Source: Candolleomyces eurysporus (Eukaryota; Basidiomycota; Agaricomycetes; Agaricales; Psathyrellaceae). From it: a stretch of 64,000 nucleotides of DNA. Below, one piece after another: positions 22,278 to 34,610 of this stretch (the first letter of the stretch is position 1; each line of letters begins with the position of its first letter). The notes beneath the pieces were generated by a model, which saw only the letters and a program-made list of their open reading frames with translations, ran no database searches and was not told the DNA's origin. Both the position numbers and the translations under genes were made by a program. The stretch is from positions 62,001 through 126,000 of the forward strand of contig JANBPK010000858.1 of assembly GCA_027579435.1 (NCBI GenBank), read 5' to 3'.

Positions 22278-24290
22278 TTGACATACTTGGATTCGATGTT
22301 CCTACCTTTGAGAGGCAATCTCCTCTCTAGCCATCCTCTCCTTACCCTCGGGTCATGGGATGGCGGTATTTCCGTACACTAAATGGTCTTGTGGCATAAG
22401 TCGTCGTTTTTCTCCCCCTTTGGAACCGAGGCCGGCGTTAGTGTGCTACCATAGCACTTATTTATCTATGTAGTTATCCATAGAAATCAACTACCGATTG
22501 ACATCGTGGAATTGTACTACACTACCTGTCGCTCTTTCAAATTGTATATACCACTCTTTTGAATTGTATCCCGTCGTGTACCTCTGCCTAGTAAGGGAAA
22601 TATCAACTCAATTCTGGACCGAAGTGGCGGTGACGTCGTCTGGGAGTTAGGCGTGAGTACAGAAGTGTGATTCAGTGACATTAGAACGGGTATCCGCGCG
22701 CAACCTGCCTATGCATTCTCTATTCATAGCGTATAACTAAGTTTGGTCATTTTGGGATGGCTTCGAGAAGACGATGATATAACTATCCATCGCTTTATGG
22801 AAACCTAGAAAGTGTTCCTGCCATGTGAGTACTACGTTACATCTCCACCGACAACAAGATGGGGCATTCGTCCTGCAATCGTCCTGCAATTGCCCGAGAT
22901 TTAAGCATTACGTGGACCTCACGGGTCAGAAGCCTCTACCGATAATTTTACCCCACATTAACTCTATATGTAAGACAATTCGGATTTACTCCTGGAATCA
23001 ACTTTAATAGTGACGACGGATCCAGAACAGCCGAACTTGTTCGAGAAGAAGCCTCGTCTAATGCAGCCAGGGAACATTAAGGGAACATCGGAGCATTTTG
23101 CCATCGCCGATTTTCGAAATTTGAGCAGGCTGTGGTCTTTTTCCAGCGTTTTAAATCCGCCAAATCTGCCTGATCGTCCGCAGCATCTCTAATCCTGTGC
23201 TCGCTTGTCGTTGCTCCACCTTCCCGAACGACGCCCACCGAATCTCTAAATTTCAACAAGGTACCGTTGTAAGATTACAATGATCTTTATGAAGCGCTCT
23301 TCGCTTCCAGAAGATTGAGACGGTACCTTGTTCGAACATGGGAGTGCGGATATGCAGCGGGGATGTCATGTCTCTGAGCTCCAACAGCACTTACTAACAC
23401 ATCGATAACTCTGACCATGTGGTACGCATTCCGGAGGTACGATATTGAATGCGTCCAGCAGCTCAGCTGCGAGGATTGACAAACTAGGACGTATCCCCCA
23501 TGTGTTCAAGCCTGTCAGGGCGGCTTTCCAACATTCTAGGATCAGGACGAGTCGGGGAGACTATCCATGCGGCCAAGATCCTTAGCCAACCTGGTGTCAG
23601 TCCAATCAGATCTTTGCCATACCACCCGAAGCTAAGGCTACGGCATGGGACGTCCAAAGCTTGTAGGACTCGGAAACGTGCACAGCGTTGAGTACGCCAG
23701 GATATGTCAAGCAACGTTCTCGTTAGATGCTCTCTATTTGGCGGGCGGACGTCGGAGGCATGCCTATTATCATCAAAGGGAGCTTTTCTCGGATCGGATG
23801 AAGAGGTACTTGGGCACTGTGACCTTGTGCGCGCCCGAAATCGCGAGAAAAGCGCTCTACGCGCGATACTCGCTCTGATAGCCCTTCCCATGTTGTTTGG
23901 TCAGAAGAAGAATGTACAAAGCGAAAAACGGATTATCCCACTAACTATCCCATCTTGCTTCTCCCCATTTCCTTACTTATCCATCAGCCGCCGAAGAACA
24001 CGACACAAGACAAAAGATCCGCAGAAACCGTTGCGATAGAAGAGCCAGGTGATTATAACCATCTGGTAACAAATATAACTACATGTAACTACTACGGAAG
24101 AATCTCGTACTGCAGATCGTTGCACAACAACGAGGGAATCTGAAACGACTGAACGAACACAAAGTCTGAGTAGCGCGATTGAGAGCAAGAGAAAGGAAGG
24201 TGGTGCATAGATTGGATGTTTCAGAGATAGTCACTCGGCTGAGAAACGCTTGTCGCAATGGAGGTAGACTGTCGATGATAGAGTAATGCT
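22278..24290. other. Gene-poor stretch, no gene recognised
   Basis: About 2 kb with only short ORFs; the longest (23484-23891, minus, 135 codons) shows no motif or biased composition. I looked for tRNA and 5S rRNA signatures and saw none. Confidence 0.4.
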
Positions 24291-24294
24291 GNNG

Positions 24295-27200
24295 GGAAGG
24301 GTACGGATGGGCGAGGTGACCGTCATGGATAACGTTGAGGCCAACTCCGTTCACGAGTGCCGCTTGACGTTCACCAGGGAGGGACTTCTCAGCCGCCTCA
24401 GCTGCCTATACGTCCCTCTACCAATGTGGTACAGGGGGTCCTGCCTCCGCGTCTCTCTTCCAATGTGGGCTAGGGGGTCCTGCCTCCGCGTCTCTCTTCC
24501 AATAGAGTCAAGCCGTCTCCAACCGGTCCACCTCGAGGTCCAGTGAAGAGAAGAACCGCCCGAAACCCCCTCTTGCCATCCAGCCACGCGACAATCGCCA
24601 TCTTTCCATCCACGTCGCTCGTGTCCCAATTCATTTGCATCCAACCCTCCCGTCAAGACCAATTCAAGAGAGAGCATCCATCCATTGGGGAATCCTTGGA
24701 CTGAACCGGAGAAGCGGCTCCTTCATGGTCTACCCACCGCTCCTCCACCACACTCCTACTGCCCCAATCATGTACCATGCGACAAGTCGGAAGAACATCC
24801 GTTCTCTCATGTAGCCCAGGAGCAAAGCCCCCAACACTGCTATATCATGAACGGCACCACGATGCATTCAACATGATCCTGCCTATTGACCGGCCAGACA
24901 GTTCGACTACCACTCTCTCGTCCCTTCACATCCATCGCCCACCACATGGCCGCCTGCTCGCCTCGTCAGGATGCAGACAACTCCCATGCTATCCTTTCCA
25001 CACCAACCATCCTGGCACAATTCAATGTTGACGACGACAAGAGTCGGTCGACATCCGCCTTAACCCTCAAACTCCTCTGAGAAACGTGGCGTTTAACACC
25101 CCGAGTACGAAGGTTTTTGTCGAACGACGTAACGTTCGGCCGAGTCGTCCTTNCCCCCATTCGAAAGCACGACGACGATGCCCACCAGACACCCTTGTCC
25201 ACCAACGTATTGCTGGAACCACAATCCAAGTCCAGAGCGTCCGGCATGCCTGACAACCCTCGCTCCTTGGGGTCCGCATTCAATCATGGGGAAGCCCATG
25301 GATAGGGGCAGGACACGATCCCGTCTTCTGGTAGCGTTGGATCGGAGTACCTAAGCCTCACAAGAAGACTGGCTGGCGTTCGAAGAATGATTTAAGAAGG
25401 GATCCAGTCAACATCGAGGACGGGATTGTCGGAAGGTCGTCACTTCCTCGTCACTTCAAGCCACAGCGAAGCCCAAGCTAACGTCCAAAATAATTAGGTT
25501 AGCCTGGGACCGGGCTGCCTTCGAAAGCGGGAATCGGGCTGGACGATATGATGCTTGTCTTGCGGGATGGTAGGGTGATTTCTTTCGCCCGTCGGATATG
25601 AAGGATGGGACTAATATTTGAATTCTAGGTTTCGAGGAAGAGCCGACTCTGGACGCCCGGAAAAGCTGTCAGAACGGTCCGACATGCTTTCGGTCAAAGC
25701 TTCTACGGCGAACCCAAGCGAAATTGGTTGGATTATTGTCAGCATGTTCCCAACCAGGACCCGGAAGGGTGAAGTGAAGCCGAAGCCAAACGTTCCTCGC
25801 AAGTTTGCTCTCCTGCCTTGGGAAGTTTTGTCCGAGGCAACATCCTTCTTCATGGGCCCAAACTTGCAGACTCCGAGCGACTCTGGCGACAAAGGGCGTA
25901 CACTCCTTGCGACATGACCACGCAATACAGAAAGTTGCTCAGCGCGCCCGTTGCAAGAACATCCTTGGGGACGCCCATGGTCACGAATTTGCCTAGCGTT
26001 ATCGGTGGAAATGAGGACGAAACACGGAGGAGCCTTGCCCGTGGAGCTGGCTGGTGCGCTTGGAGCCTCGTCCAATCGGACGCAAAAGGGAGATTTGGGA
26101 ACGACAGAGGCACAGGATATATGGGTGACGGCCCGCTTCTCGAGATCCTCCGCGTTCAACGCAGAGACGGCTGGCGGGTTGTGGCTGACCGGGAGGCGAC
26201 CTCGACCGACGAATTTCGTCTTCTCGTGCAGGAGCTCTACCGCGCCTATGCCTGCGAGAGGCCGTCCAACGGAATAGGACCGGCCGGGCTGGGCATATGT
26301 TGTGGAAAGGGGGAATGGAGAGTGCGTTGAGTTCGAGCCCAAGCCAACGAGGCTCGGGTGCTTCCAGGAGGCGTGATGAATCATGTTGGTGTGTCGGTCG
26401 TAGCTTTGGAGAGCTTGAATTTGCGAGGTGGCAATGGTACAAAGCGGAAGGGTGGACGGTGCAGGAGGGGTTTTGTTGGAATGGGTCAATTGTATGACAC
26501 CAATGGTTGTCGCCGGCAGATTTCGCTTCTAGTTTGCGTCGGCGGCGTGGAGGTTGGTGAGGGAGGCATACAGCNAAAACGCGGGTCGAACTGAATTTGC
26601 GAGGCAGTCGAAGATGCCTAGAATGGGGCGGGCTCTGTCGGGGTGTTGGTAGAGGGCGGAAGGACCGACAGGGGCAAGAGGAGGATGTTGTCGTGATGAA
26701 ACTAAAGGGAGATCCCAAGAGTCGAAAAGCGTTGCAGTCCTCGTCGGTATTGACGTGGATCGCAAAGGAGCGCCATCTTCACGCTGGCTTCAGCGAGCTG
26801 GTGGGGAGATGAAAGCGTCAGCAAGGAACCTACAAGGAAGAGGACGAGGCCAAAAACAAAATCGACGACTCACCGGATTCTGAAACCGATCGCATTTGGC
26901 GGCTGACCAGATGCCAGACAAAATGCTCCCTCTGTCTGTCTCTCTTTCCCCGCCTACAGCTCTTTCATTCTACGCCTTTACGGACGCGCATCTGTCTTTG
27001 GGCTTGGGTGGGCTTGACCGGCATCTTCTGACATTCTTTGCCCTGTACACAAGCAGCTTGTAAAAATCGGAGAAATTTAGAGATATAGAGAAACTGAAGG
27101 AAATGTGGTCTCACGTTGCACAATGGAAATGACAGTGGAGGTGGGTGGAGAAAGACGAGGAAAGGGGTCGTCGCGGGCTCACGCCGATGGCAAGCCGGAC

Positions 27201-27300
27201 GAACTCCGGACCTTTTCAGTTTGTCGAACCCCTCCTCTCTTCTCTCCCATACTCAAGTCCGGACGATCTTAACCACTAGCCTAGAGAATTTCGAGTACCT
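24295..27300 (-). repeat. Diverged repeat A, left copy (inverted relative to 52.1-54.9 kb)
   Basis: Read on the minus strand this stretch matches 52070-54855 on the plus strand along its length. Anchors: TGCGATCGGTTTCAGAATCC (near 26885 and 52515); CCAGCTCGCTGAA..CCAG.GTGA.GATGG and CAACGCTT.TCGACT.TTGG (near 26780 and 52620-52690); GTGGTGCC.T.TATGA (near 24855 and 54340); AGTCCAAGGA.TTCC (near 24700 and 54505); and a GGTTGGAGAC block (near 24515 and 54695). Frames are not conserved between copies, so the long ORFs inside it (for example 25611-26489, minus) are probably chance. I see no terminal repeats, target-site duplication or transposase motif, so its class is unknown. Confidence 0.65.
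24416..24505 (+). repeat. 39-bp tandem repeat, about 2.3 copies
   Basis: The unit containing GGGTCCTGCCTCCGCGTCTC followed by TTCCAATGTGGGCTAGGG is repeated with a 39-bp period (starts at 24434 and 24473, with partial copies on both sides). It sits at the end of repeat A, and no equivalent run is visible in the right-hand copy. Confidence 0.7.
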
Positions 27301-27344
27301 TGCTCTGCCGGATTTCTTTCAAGTTATTCTGCACTGTCCACTCA

Positions 27345-27830
27345 GGCCTGCATGACTTCAGAACTCGCCACACCCATAGACAACGCGTTCACAGTTCAGA
27401 GACTTCGATTCCCTGTGGCTACCTCTCTTACTCTCCCCGCATACTCGAGCGGCACCAGCAGCGTATCAAGCGATGGAATAGGAGTATTTCAATCGATTGC
27501 AGTCGCCTTCACCCCCATATTATAATGTATGAGGGCGTGTCAATTCACGACTTGAAAGCCTCCTCACTCCAACACGCCACTCGAATTCTTTTACACACTT
27601 CCCGACTTCCACCAATCCATCCCTCGCCCAAAGCGATATCGTCGAGCGACGAACCTTCATGGTCCATTTTCGATATTGCTCATGGCGAGGTTGACTCCAA
27701 CCACCCGTGCACCATTCCTCCGCAGCTGATAGGCAGATTTCGACTCTCATTGTTCTGATACTCTGGGGCTCAGGCAGCGTCTCAACCAGCTATGAGCACC
27801 CAAGCTAGCCGTCAGCTTGGGTTCAGTTGG
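27345..27830 (+). repeat. Diverged repeat B, left copy (inverted relative to 56.9-57.33 kb)
   Basis: It matches the minus strand of 56890-57330. Anchors: GCACCAGCAGCGT.TC..G followed by AATAGGAGTAT and TCGATTGCAGT; a GCGAGGTTGACTCCA block; and a final ATGAGCA.CCAA block. The peptide pattern D-x-AH-x-EVDS is readable in both copies, but no intact ORF is shared, so this is probably an old gene or element remnant. Confidence 0.6.
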
Positions 27831-28387
27831 CGCATTCTCATCCCCTCATGATTGGAATGGGATGTTCAGTCTTGCCGCACTTTCAGCGTTTCGGTCCCGT
27901 AGACTTCCATCGTGTGGATGGGCATCAGCGTACCCTTTGATCTCACTGGAAACAGGCCTCAATATACTGGTAGTCGGTGCCAACTTGACCAGGGCATTTG
28001 TCGTCCACTCGAGTCGCTACCGTCAAGCCCGGCGTTCAATATTCATCATAATTGTCTATGTGCATACTCAGGCCTTAGGCCTGGACCTAATAGACGGATT
28101 TCCGACTGCTGCGCTTTTCGTATTTCTCCAGATCCTTGTCACTTCTTCACAACTATGAAAACCTGGGAAGAGCCTTTCTATCGGTAGGAAATATACGTGT
28201 ATAGACGCGTATACACCCCAATTTGGACAATGTACGCGTCAGGCCTACGTACCCAGTGACTCTGGTGACTGCGCTCAGCCCCCCTCCGAGTCGGTCTTGA
28301 CGATGACTTTGACTCGGACCTTGTTGTTGCGTCTAATAATAGCAGATGATAGATGCGACTTTCGCAGCACTATGTCCTTGGTTCACA
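27831..28387. other. Intergenic upstream of monooxygenase 1
   Basis: No gene recognised; it includes GTGTATAGACGCGTATACAC, an almost perfect palindrome, at about 28197-28216. Confidence 0.35.
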
Positions 28388-28394
28388 TATAAAA
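28388..28394 (+). promoter_or_regulatory. TATA box of monooxygenase 1
   Basis: TATAAAA lies 90 nt before ATG 28478. Because it is only about 20 nt before the first in-frame ATG (28409), the second ATG is the likelier start. Confidence 0.6.
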
Positions 28395-28477
28395 GGTCTG
28401 TTCATTGAATGAAGTTTCTCAACGTAATCTTATCTTACCTTCTCTCCCAGTGCACCAATTCGCGCTTCTATCGCCCC

Positions 28478-29798
28478 ATGTCTTCCACAGCTCGTAAATC
28501 AGTGAAAGTTGCTATCGTCGGTGCTGGCCCCGGTGGCCTAACCCTCGCGGCGATTCTACGCAGACTCGAAATTCCCTGCAGCATCTTCGAACTCGACGCC
28601 TCCCCATCCGCTCGCGTCCAAGGAAGCATGCTGGACATCCACAAAGGCTCCGGCCAACTGGCTCTGGAAAAAGCTGGGTTACTCGACGTGTTCAAGAAGA
28701 ACATGCGCGTAGACGCTACGGAGCTCTTCATCAGGGACCACCAAGGAAACGTCCATATTCACCACTCGGAGGAAGGCGAAGAAGATCCGGAGAGGCCTGA
28801 AATCGACAGAGCGGTCCTCCGCAAAATCCTCCTCGACGGCGTAGACCCAGACACGATCCAATGGGGGAAGAAGCTCGTCAACATCGAAGTCTCCACCACC
28901 GCTGAAGGGAAAAACACGTTTGTCCTCGCCTTCGCGGACGGTACCAAGTCCACCGAGTTCGATATCGTGGTAGGCGCGGATGGAGTCTGGTCGCGCACCC
29001 GCACACTCCTCCGCAGCTCTGTCCCCCCTACGTACGTCGGCATCACATACGTGTGGTCTGCCATCAAGGACATCGACGCTCGCTATCCTGAGCTATCCGA
29101 ATACGTTGGAAAGGGCTCTTGCTTCACAGCCGACTCGGAATGCAAGCACGGATTGGTCGTCGCCCAGAAGAACGGCGATGGTTCGCTGAAAGCGATGGTT
29201 CGCTGAAAGCGAACGCCAACTTCCCGGCTCCCGAGAATTGGAAAGAGACTTCGGGCATCGACTGGAGTAAGGCCGACGAGGATTTGGAGGGTGTTCTGAA
29301 GGAGTTCGTGGAGAAGGTAGTGCCGGAGTGGAATGATAAGGCGAAGGAGTTGATTACGAGGTGCGATCCGGGTGAGATGCTTGTGAGACCGTTGTACGGG
29401 TATCCGCCTGGGTACAGGTTCGAGAACAAAGNTTTCAGGGTGAGTTACTCTTTTTTTATTTTTGTCTGGAGGAAAGTTCTATGTGCTAAACATACGTTTT
29501 TTTTTTTCTGATAGGGTAACGCTACTAGGCGATGCGGCACACGTTATGCCCCCCGTTCGCTGGGGTCGGAGTCAACCTCGCCATGCACGATGCGTACGAC
29601 CTCGCACTGGCCCTCGAGAAAATTGTCGTTGACGGAGCCGCTGTTGATACCGCGCTAGAAGAATACGAAGAAACCATGATGATACGCGCAGGTGAAAACG
29701 CAGTGCGAACGAACCAGGGCAAGGAATTGTTCTTTGGAGGCGGTGGTTTGGAGAACACCGTCGTGATCTTGAAGAAAATCTTCGGTGGTGCGGCTTAA
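28478..29798 (+). CDS. FAD-dependent monooxygenase 1 (group A, TetX/PHBH-like), frame broken as read
   Basis: A flavoprotein hydroxylase using NAD(P)H and O2; the substrate cannot be told. Exons 28478-29439 and 29515-29798. Visible: the FAD dinucleotide fold AIVGAGPGGLTLAA near the N-terminus, the VGADGVWSRTR (DG) motif and GDAAHVMPP..GVGVNLAMHDAYDL (GD motif). Three irregularities break the frame: a perfect 17-bp tandem duplication (29177-29193 and 29194-29210), an N at 29432 beside a T run, and one C too many in the C6 run near 29550 compared with monooxygenase 2. Discounting these the length is 408 aa and alignment with the paralogue at 44.5 kb is continuous. The N and C look like sequence errors; the 17-bp duplication could be real and would inactivate the gene. 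Its neighbour downstream is orphan family gene A. Confidence 0.85.
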
Positions 29799-30008
29799 GG
29801 TAGATGACAGCATTCGGTTGTGTGCAACAGGACATTTGTAATTTGCTCTAGGTAGGTAAAGGATACCGAAGGACTCGAAATGTAAAGTAAGTCATGTAGA
29901 ACACAACTAGGTAGCCCCCCAGGCGACTACCAAATATTCGTTATCCGATAACTTGAAGACTACAAGAAACTAGGCTGAGGTACTCACTCCTGAAACTAGT
30001 TAACTTAG

Positions 30009-33000
30009 CAAGGTACCTTCCTCAGCTTAAAATTGAAACGATTGACTCCGAGTATCCCATCCTTTCCATCCAACGAGCGCTTCCATGTTGCTCACTGGCA
30101 GCACGCGGTGGCCATTAGGTGGCTAGACCGGATAAATCCGTCTCCATCCGCCCCTTTCATTTATACAAGCACGACCTACCAGCACTGAAGGTCCCTGTTC
30201 TACAGCTAGTCAATCTCAATCGACGACGTATCCGCTGAATTGGCCATTCATACTCGACGCGGAGGCCTATAAACGCATGAATGCCAGTCGCAATACCAAA
30301 GCCGTCCGCCAGACGATATTTCAGCAAGATGCTAGCCAAGCGCCCAACTGCAATGGCGACATTTCCGGCGATGTTAGCACAGTGAATACAAGGTCTGTCT
30401 CAATCATCGTTCAGAGCGTGTAGAAGAATCCATACCCGAAACCTATCAGCGGTGGAAACGCATTCTCAAGCTCACACATGGTCTTCAATGTTCATCTGAG
30501 TTCACCACATCGCCGTACGAACCGAGTCCTCAAACAAGTCATCGAATCATTTCGTTCATTCTTTCAATCTCCTGGCAATCGAGAGGTGCTCCACCATCCC
30601 CTGGCTGGAGTAGAGGCCGCCCCGACGATGACCGCTGCTAGTATGCCAGTCCAATTCCCCACAAATAACCCACCGGCAGACCATAACTCGGAAGACGATG
30701 ATGGAGATGGGGAAGATGCTCGACCTCATGACGGCCCCGAACAATTGCAGCATGACCCAGGCTACATCGTAGTGCGTGTTCTACCACCCCTTTCCAAGTC
30801 TTTCACAGTTGAGCTGATCTTGGGGGTCGCAGTCATCAATGGATGAGCTAGATCTACGCTCGCTTCAATCCCGAGCCACTACAAACGCGGAGATTTACAC
30901 CCGCAGCATCATACTGCGGTGCAGCGAAGGCCTTCCCTGCTGGCATCCCCGGCCTTATATTAGTAAACACACACATATAACTCGTAAACCCATAGGCCCC
31001 CGGGGAGTCGTTCCAGGTGATGTGGGCACATTCGACCTCACAGATGGCTTCAAGAAGATCTTCAATCTCTGGGAAGATGAATTTGCAACGGATTATGACC
31101 TTCCTACCAGAGAGATCTTTCACGACGATCGCTTTGTGGAAGGCCATATCATCACGAGTAATACCTCGTCGAGGACCCGTAGGTCAGAAGATCAAAGGTA
31201 GGTTCAATATGGCCGCATCTCCTTGACATCATTGATATTCATTGCTAATTCGCTGTACACCAAAGTCATATCCAGTTGTTCGAATTTGAATGTAACGCGG
31301 AGCAAGGAGCTGTGCTGGCATGCACTGCCCCAGCAGATATAGAAACACTAGACGACCCTTTAGCTCTCCAAAACTTCTTGATCGAGCACGCCGGAGCCGT
31401 TTACCAACATGCAACGTCTCTGACTCGGAGAGAGTTAGCAGATGAAGAATCCCTATACATTGTATCAGGATGCATAAAAAGCGACAGCTGGGGAATTGCA
31501 GCCTATCAAGGGGCAACGTCTGGTCAAAAGCTCACGCTCGAGTCAAGGCCATACGCGGAGGACGGGAATAAGAAAGGAGTGATGTACGAATGGGCGGACC
31601 GAGGACAGGCAGAGGCGAAGTTTGGGCTTAATTCAAGAATAGAGGCCGGTCAATACGAAGGAAAGAACCAATCTCTCTTCCTTCGAGGCTTCAAGCTCGC
31701 ATTTTCGTCGCCATTTCGTGCCCGAATGCGCGCTTTGAAGCAAACCGGTTCGGGCACGGGATCGTCCAACGGTGGTCAGGGAGAAAATGAGCCCAAGAGC
31801 AGTGACCGCAGCGGGCCATCATCCTCCGATTGTCAGTCTGGGTCGTCTGCGGGGTCCCAGCCGAAGTCTTCGAATTTCTCCTCAGTGAGAGGGTATGCTA
31901 CGATGTCCAGTGACTCGAGGGTTGAATCTTTCCCTGAAATTTTAGGAAGGGTACGTCTTTGCCGATTCTTTTGGTGAACATCAAGTCATGTATCACTTTA
32001 GAAGGCCGTCCATCCATGCGATTTGATTACGGGTCTTTTGTTGGAGATGGTAAATCCTTCAACATGTGTTCGTGCTCGTACTTCACGTTGACTTGAAATG
32101 CAGACAGGTGCAGACTGCGCGCTGTCGCACGATGATGACTGGAGGGACATCCCGAGGTCATCCTCATGGAATGGTGAGCGGCAGCCTTATTTCCGTCATT
32201 TGAGCACGATCAGTGCTGAACAAATGTAGATTTAGACACACTCTCTCTCGAGATCATTGACTCTAAAACGATCTCTGTTCTCAGAGGTGAGTACGCATTG
32301 TGTTCTAGTTCCCCAAGGGCCACGACCAATGGAGGAGCCCTTCTCCCACATAGGTGTAGCCCATTTGCTATATACAGATAACAATGGCTTGAAAGACAAA
32401 TGCGCAAGCTCAGCGATTCCCAAAGCCGCAGTGACGGGGAATTCAACTCAGTCAAACACGCAAGGTAGGCCATGCGGTGATATCGATACACAAGATCGTG
32501 AGTGTCTTCCCTTGTTATACATAACGGACGTCGAAAAGAACGATGTTATGACACAGACTGGGGTACACACGCTGAAGAGGATAGACTAGATCTTCGTCAA
32601 AGCGGTAGTGGTGAGTGATTATTCTCAAATATTGAGATTCGATGGATGTTGAGAAGGTGTTCAGATACATCTGGAGCTGGCTTCAACGAGGTTGGGAGCA
32701 ATGGGCTTCTATCCCCCCCGTTTCAATCGAAGGTGGACAAGACAGTCCGGAAGATTCAACCTGACAAGGACTCGTTCGATGACTTCCCAGAGCCGGGCAG
32801 GGTGAGCAACAATCCTTGTCTCGTGAGCCTGACTCACCATTCGAATTTCCTTTATCGTGCATAGGGAGAACTACAGATGGAAATTGACGAGCAAGGCGTG
32901 AAATGCAAGCTGGCCCCCTTTTTCGGATCGCTATGTAATCTCAAGGGTGCTCATGAAATGATGGACAATTCCATCATTGCAGTGTTGTGGGATTCCATCA

Positions 33001-34325
33001 AGGAATTGAAAGAGGCTACAAGAGAAGGTCAGAAACTTACCATTGAGGAGGTCGACTCCATCTTCTGGGCCAATCCTTGTCTGGAGCACGATCGCTTCGG
33101 GGACGTGGACAGGATCGACGAGCTCACCGATGGATATCGTCGGCACAAAATTGGGGACAAATGCTTCGGAATGGAACCGGAGTTTCGTCGAAATGAGACG
33201 GACAAACTTGTAAGTTGCTCACGCTACGCGAAGATCCATGGTTGACCTCAACGCTACTGGCGTTTGTAGGTTCGGGATTGGTTTAGCAGACTCATAGTGG
33301 AGGATGCACCCATGGAGACAATTATTACGACGGTTCAGGACATCTTCGCTCGAACAAGTCCACTCATGAATTTGGACCATGAAAGCGCTGAAGGCTGGGA
33401 GAAGGAGATTTTTGACTTCAGTGTATTGCGTTTTCCACATCTTGGACTCGACGCATCTATTAAGGTAAGCTTGCTCCTATGCATGCGATAGACGTTCTCT
33501 GAACATATCGCTACTGCTACAGGTTTATTACATCCGACTTTTAATTTTTGCCTCTTCTCAAGTGAAACCTTTCTCTAAGATGCTTTATACCAGCGTTAAA
33601 GGGGGTGCGTTCAGTCTAACCTCTGGCATCTTAGAGAAGAATTCACATTCTTTGAGCAGAATTTCATCTGCGCGAATTCATGCTGCGCGAGGAGTTCAAA
33701 GGGGAATTCGTAAAGAAGTCGCGACACGCAGCCTCCCGAAAAGTGGAAACCTTGCTAGGAGGGAAGTCGTCTCCGATGCGTAGAAGATTGGCCCCGATGA
33801 ATAGAATATTGACCCTGATGAGGGGAGGACTACCGTAATTTTGCTCGAGAATGAATAACAATCCCAAGTGCTCTGCTTTTAATGTATTATTGTAATGAAC
33901 TAAAAAATTCCATATAATCCATTCGGGCAAACAAGTATACTGTCCAGCAAAGGTGCTGTGAAGACGGACACAACTCATCGGGGACCAAGTGACAATCCTG
34001 GACGAAGTGTCCAGGAATTTCAAGGACCGCCATCATTGTGCTCGGCCGCCTGACGCCGAAGCGTCAACTGGGCGTGTCTGCCCCTTTAAACCCATGTTCG
34101 AATGAATTTCTGAAGAATTGCTGGTGTTTGAATGAATCTTGTGGCCTTGCGATCAAGAAGCTACATTGAAACGAATACAGACTCGAATGCCGGCTGTTGA
34201 CCCCGTACCAGGGATTTTTTCCGGCCCCAGCTGGAAATATCGCTCTTTGATTTCTCCTTTTCACTCCCCAAGAGTCCGTGTATCTAGGAGATGAGGCCTG
34301 AGAGCACGTCTACTGAGCTTGCGTG
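30009..34325 (+). repeat. Tandem duplication unit 1 carrying orphan gene A
   Basis: It is collinear and highly similar to 34611-39349. Similarity starts at AAGGTACCTTCCTC upstream of the gene and ends at GAGCTTGCGTG downstream, including about 500 nt of shared 3' flank (GACGAAGTGTCCAGGAATTT). Confidence 0.85.
30277..33783 (+). CDS. Orphan family gene A (13-exon structure, damaged 5' end)
   Basis: Exons 2-13 parallel gene B: end of exon 2 at 30771, then 30833-31197, 31266-31950, 32002-32049, 32104-32173, 32230-32286, 32354-32497, 32557-32610, 32665-32801, 32865-33209, 33270-33464 and 33523-33783, all phases consistent. Conserved parts include GVVPGDVGTFDLTDGFKKIF, a 48-nt exon (HPCDLITGLLLEM), ESLYIVSGCIKSDSWGIAAY and VQDIFARTSPLMN. 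The 5' end differs: the intron 1 acceptor used in B (CCCAAG) reads CCCGAAAC here, so exon 1 (30277-30392) cannot be joined in frame, and unspliced reading hits TAG at 30421-30423. About 48 nt of exon 2 are also missing. The gene could start at ATG 30478 or be decaying. I recognise the family from mushroom genomes but know no function for it. Confidence 0.75.
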
Positions 34326-34507
34326 CCTCCTTGCTGGAGCCACGCGAAGATACTCATGAGTTGAGGGTACTTACGCACATCCCTCAGCTTGCCCGGGTCT
34401 AACTTAATAGCCGCAGAGACCACAGACTGGCCTCGTGAGACAACGCTCCCAATACGAAACCTCCGGCTCAATCCCGGGCTTTCGAATTGTTGGGGTGAGA
34501 CCCACAA
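34310..34507 (-). other. Unidentified coding-like fragment, 65 codons
   Basis: The ORF reads WVSPQQFESPGLSRRFRIGS..VVSAAIKLDPGKLRDVRKYP and has the look of a true protein C-terminus. It sits exactly at the junction between the two tandem units and has no counterpart after unit 2. I cannot name a family. It may be a remnant of a gene displaced by the duplication. Confidence 0.3.
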
Positions 34508-34610
34508 AACTTAGTGAAAGCGAGAAATCTTGAACTAATATTGAAAAGGGGCAGTCCTTGCTTCAAGTTGCTTGCGTCGATTATTTAACATGAAGCTGAA
34601 TGCTCCTAGA

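Noticed and set aside
23484..23891. 135-codon minus-strand ORF, considered as a gene or rRNA-related sequence
   Set aside because: No motif, no splice context and no match to 5S rRNA features that I know.
25611..26489. 292-codon minus-strand ORF within repeat A
   Set aside because: The homologous right-hand copy does not keep this frame, and the protein shows no motif; probably chance in GC-rich sequence.
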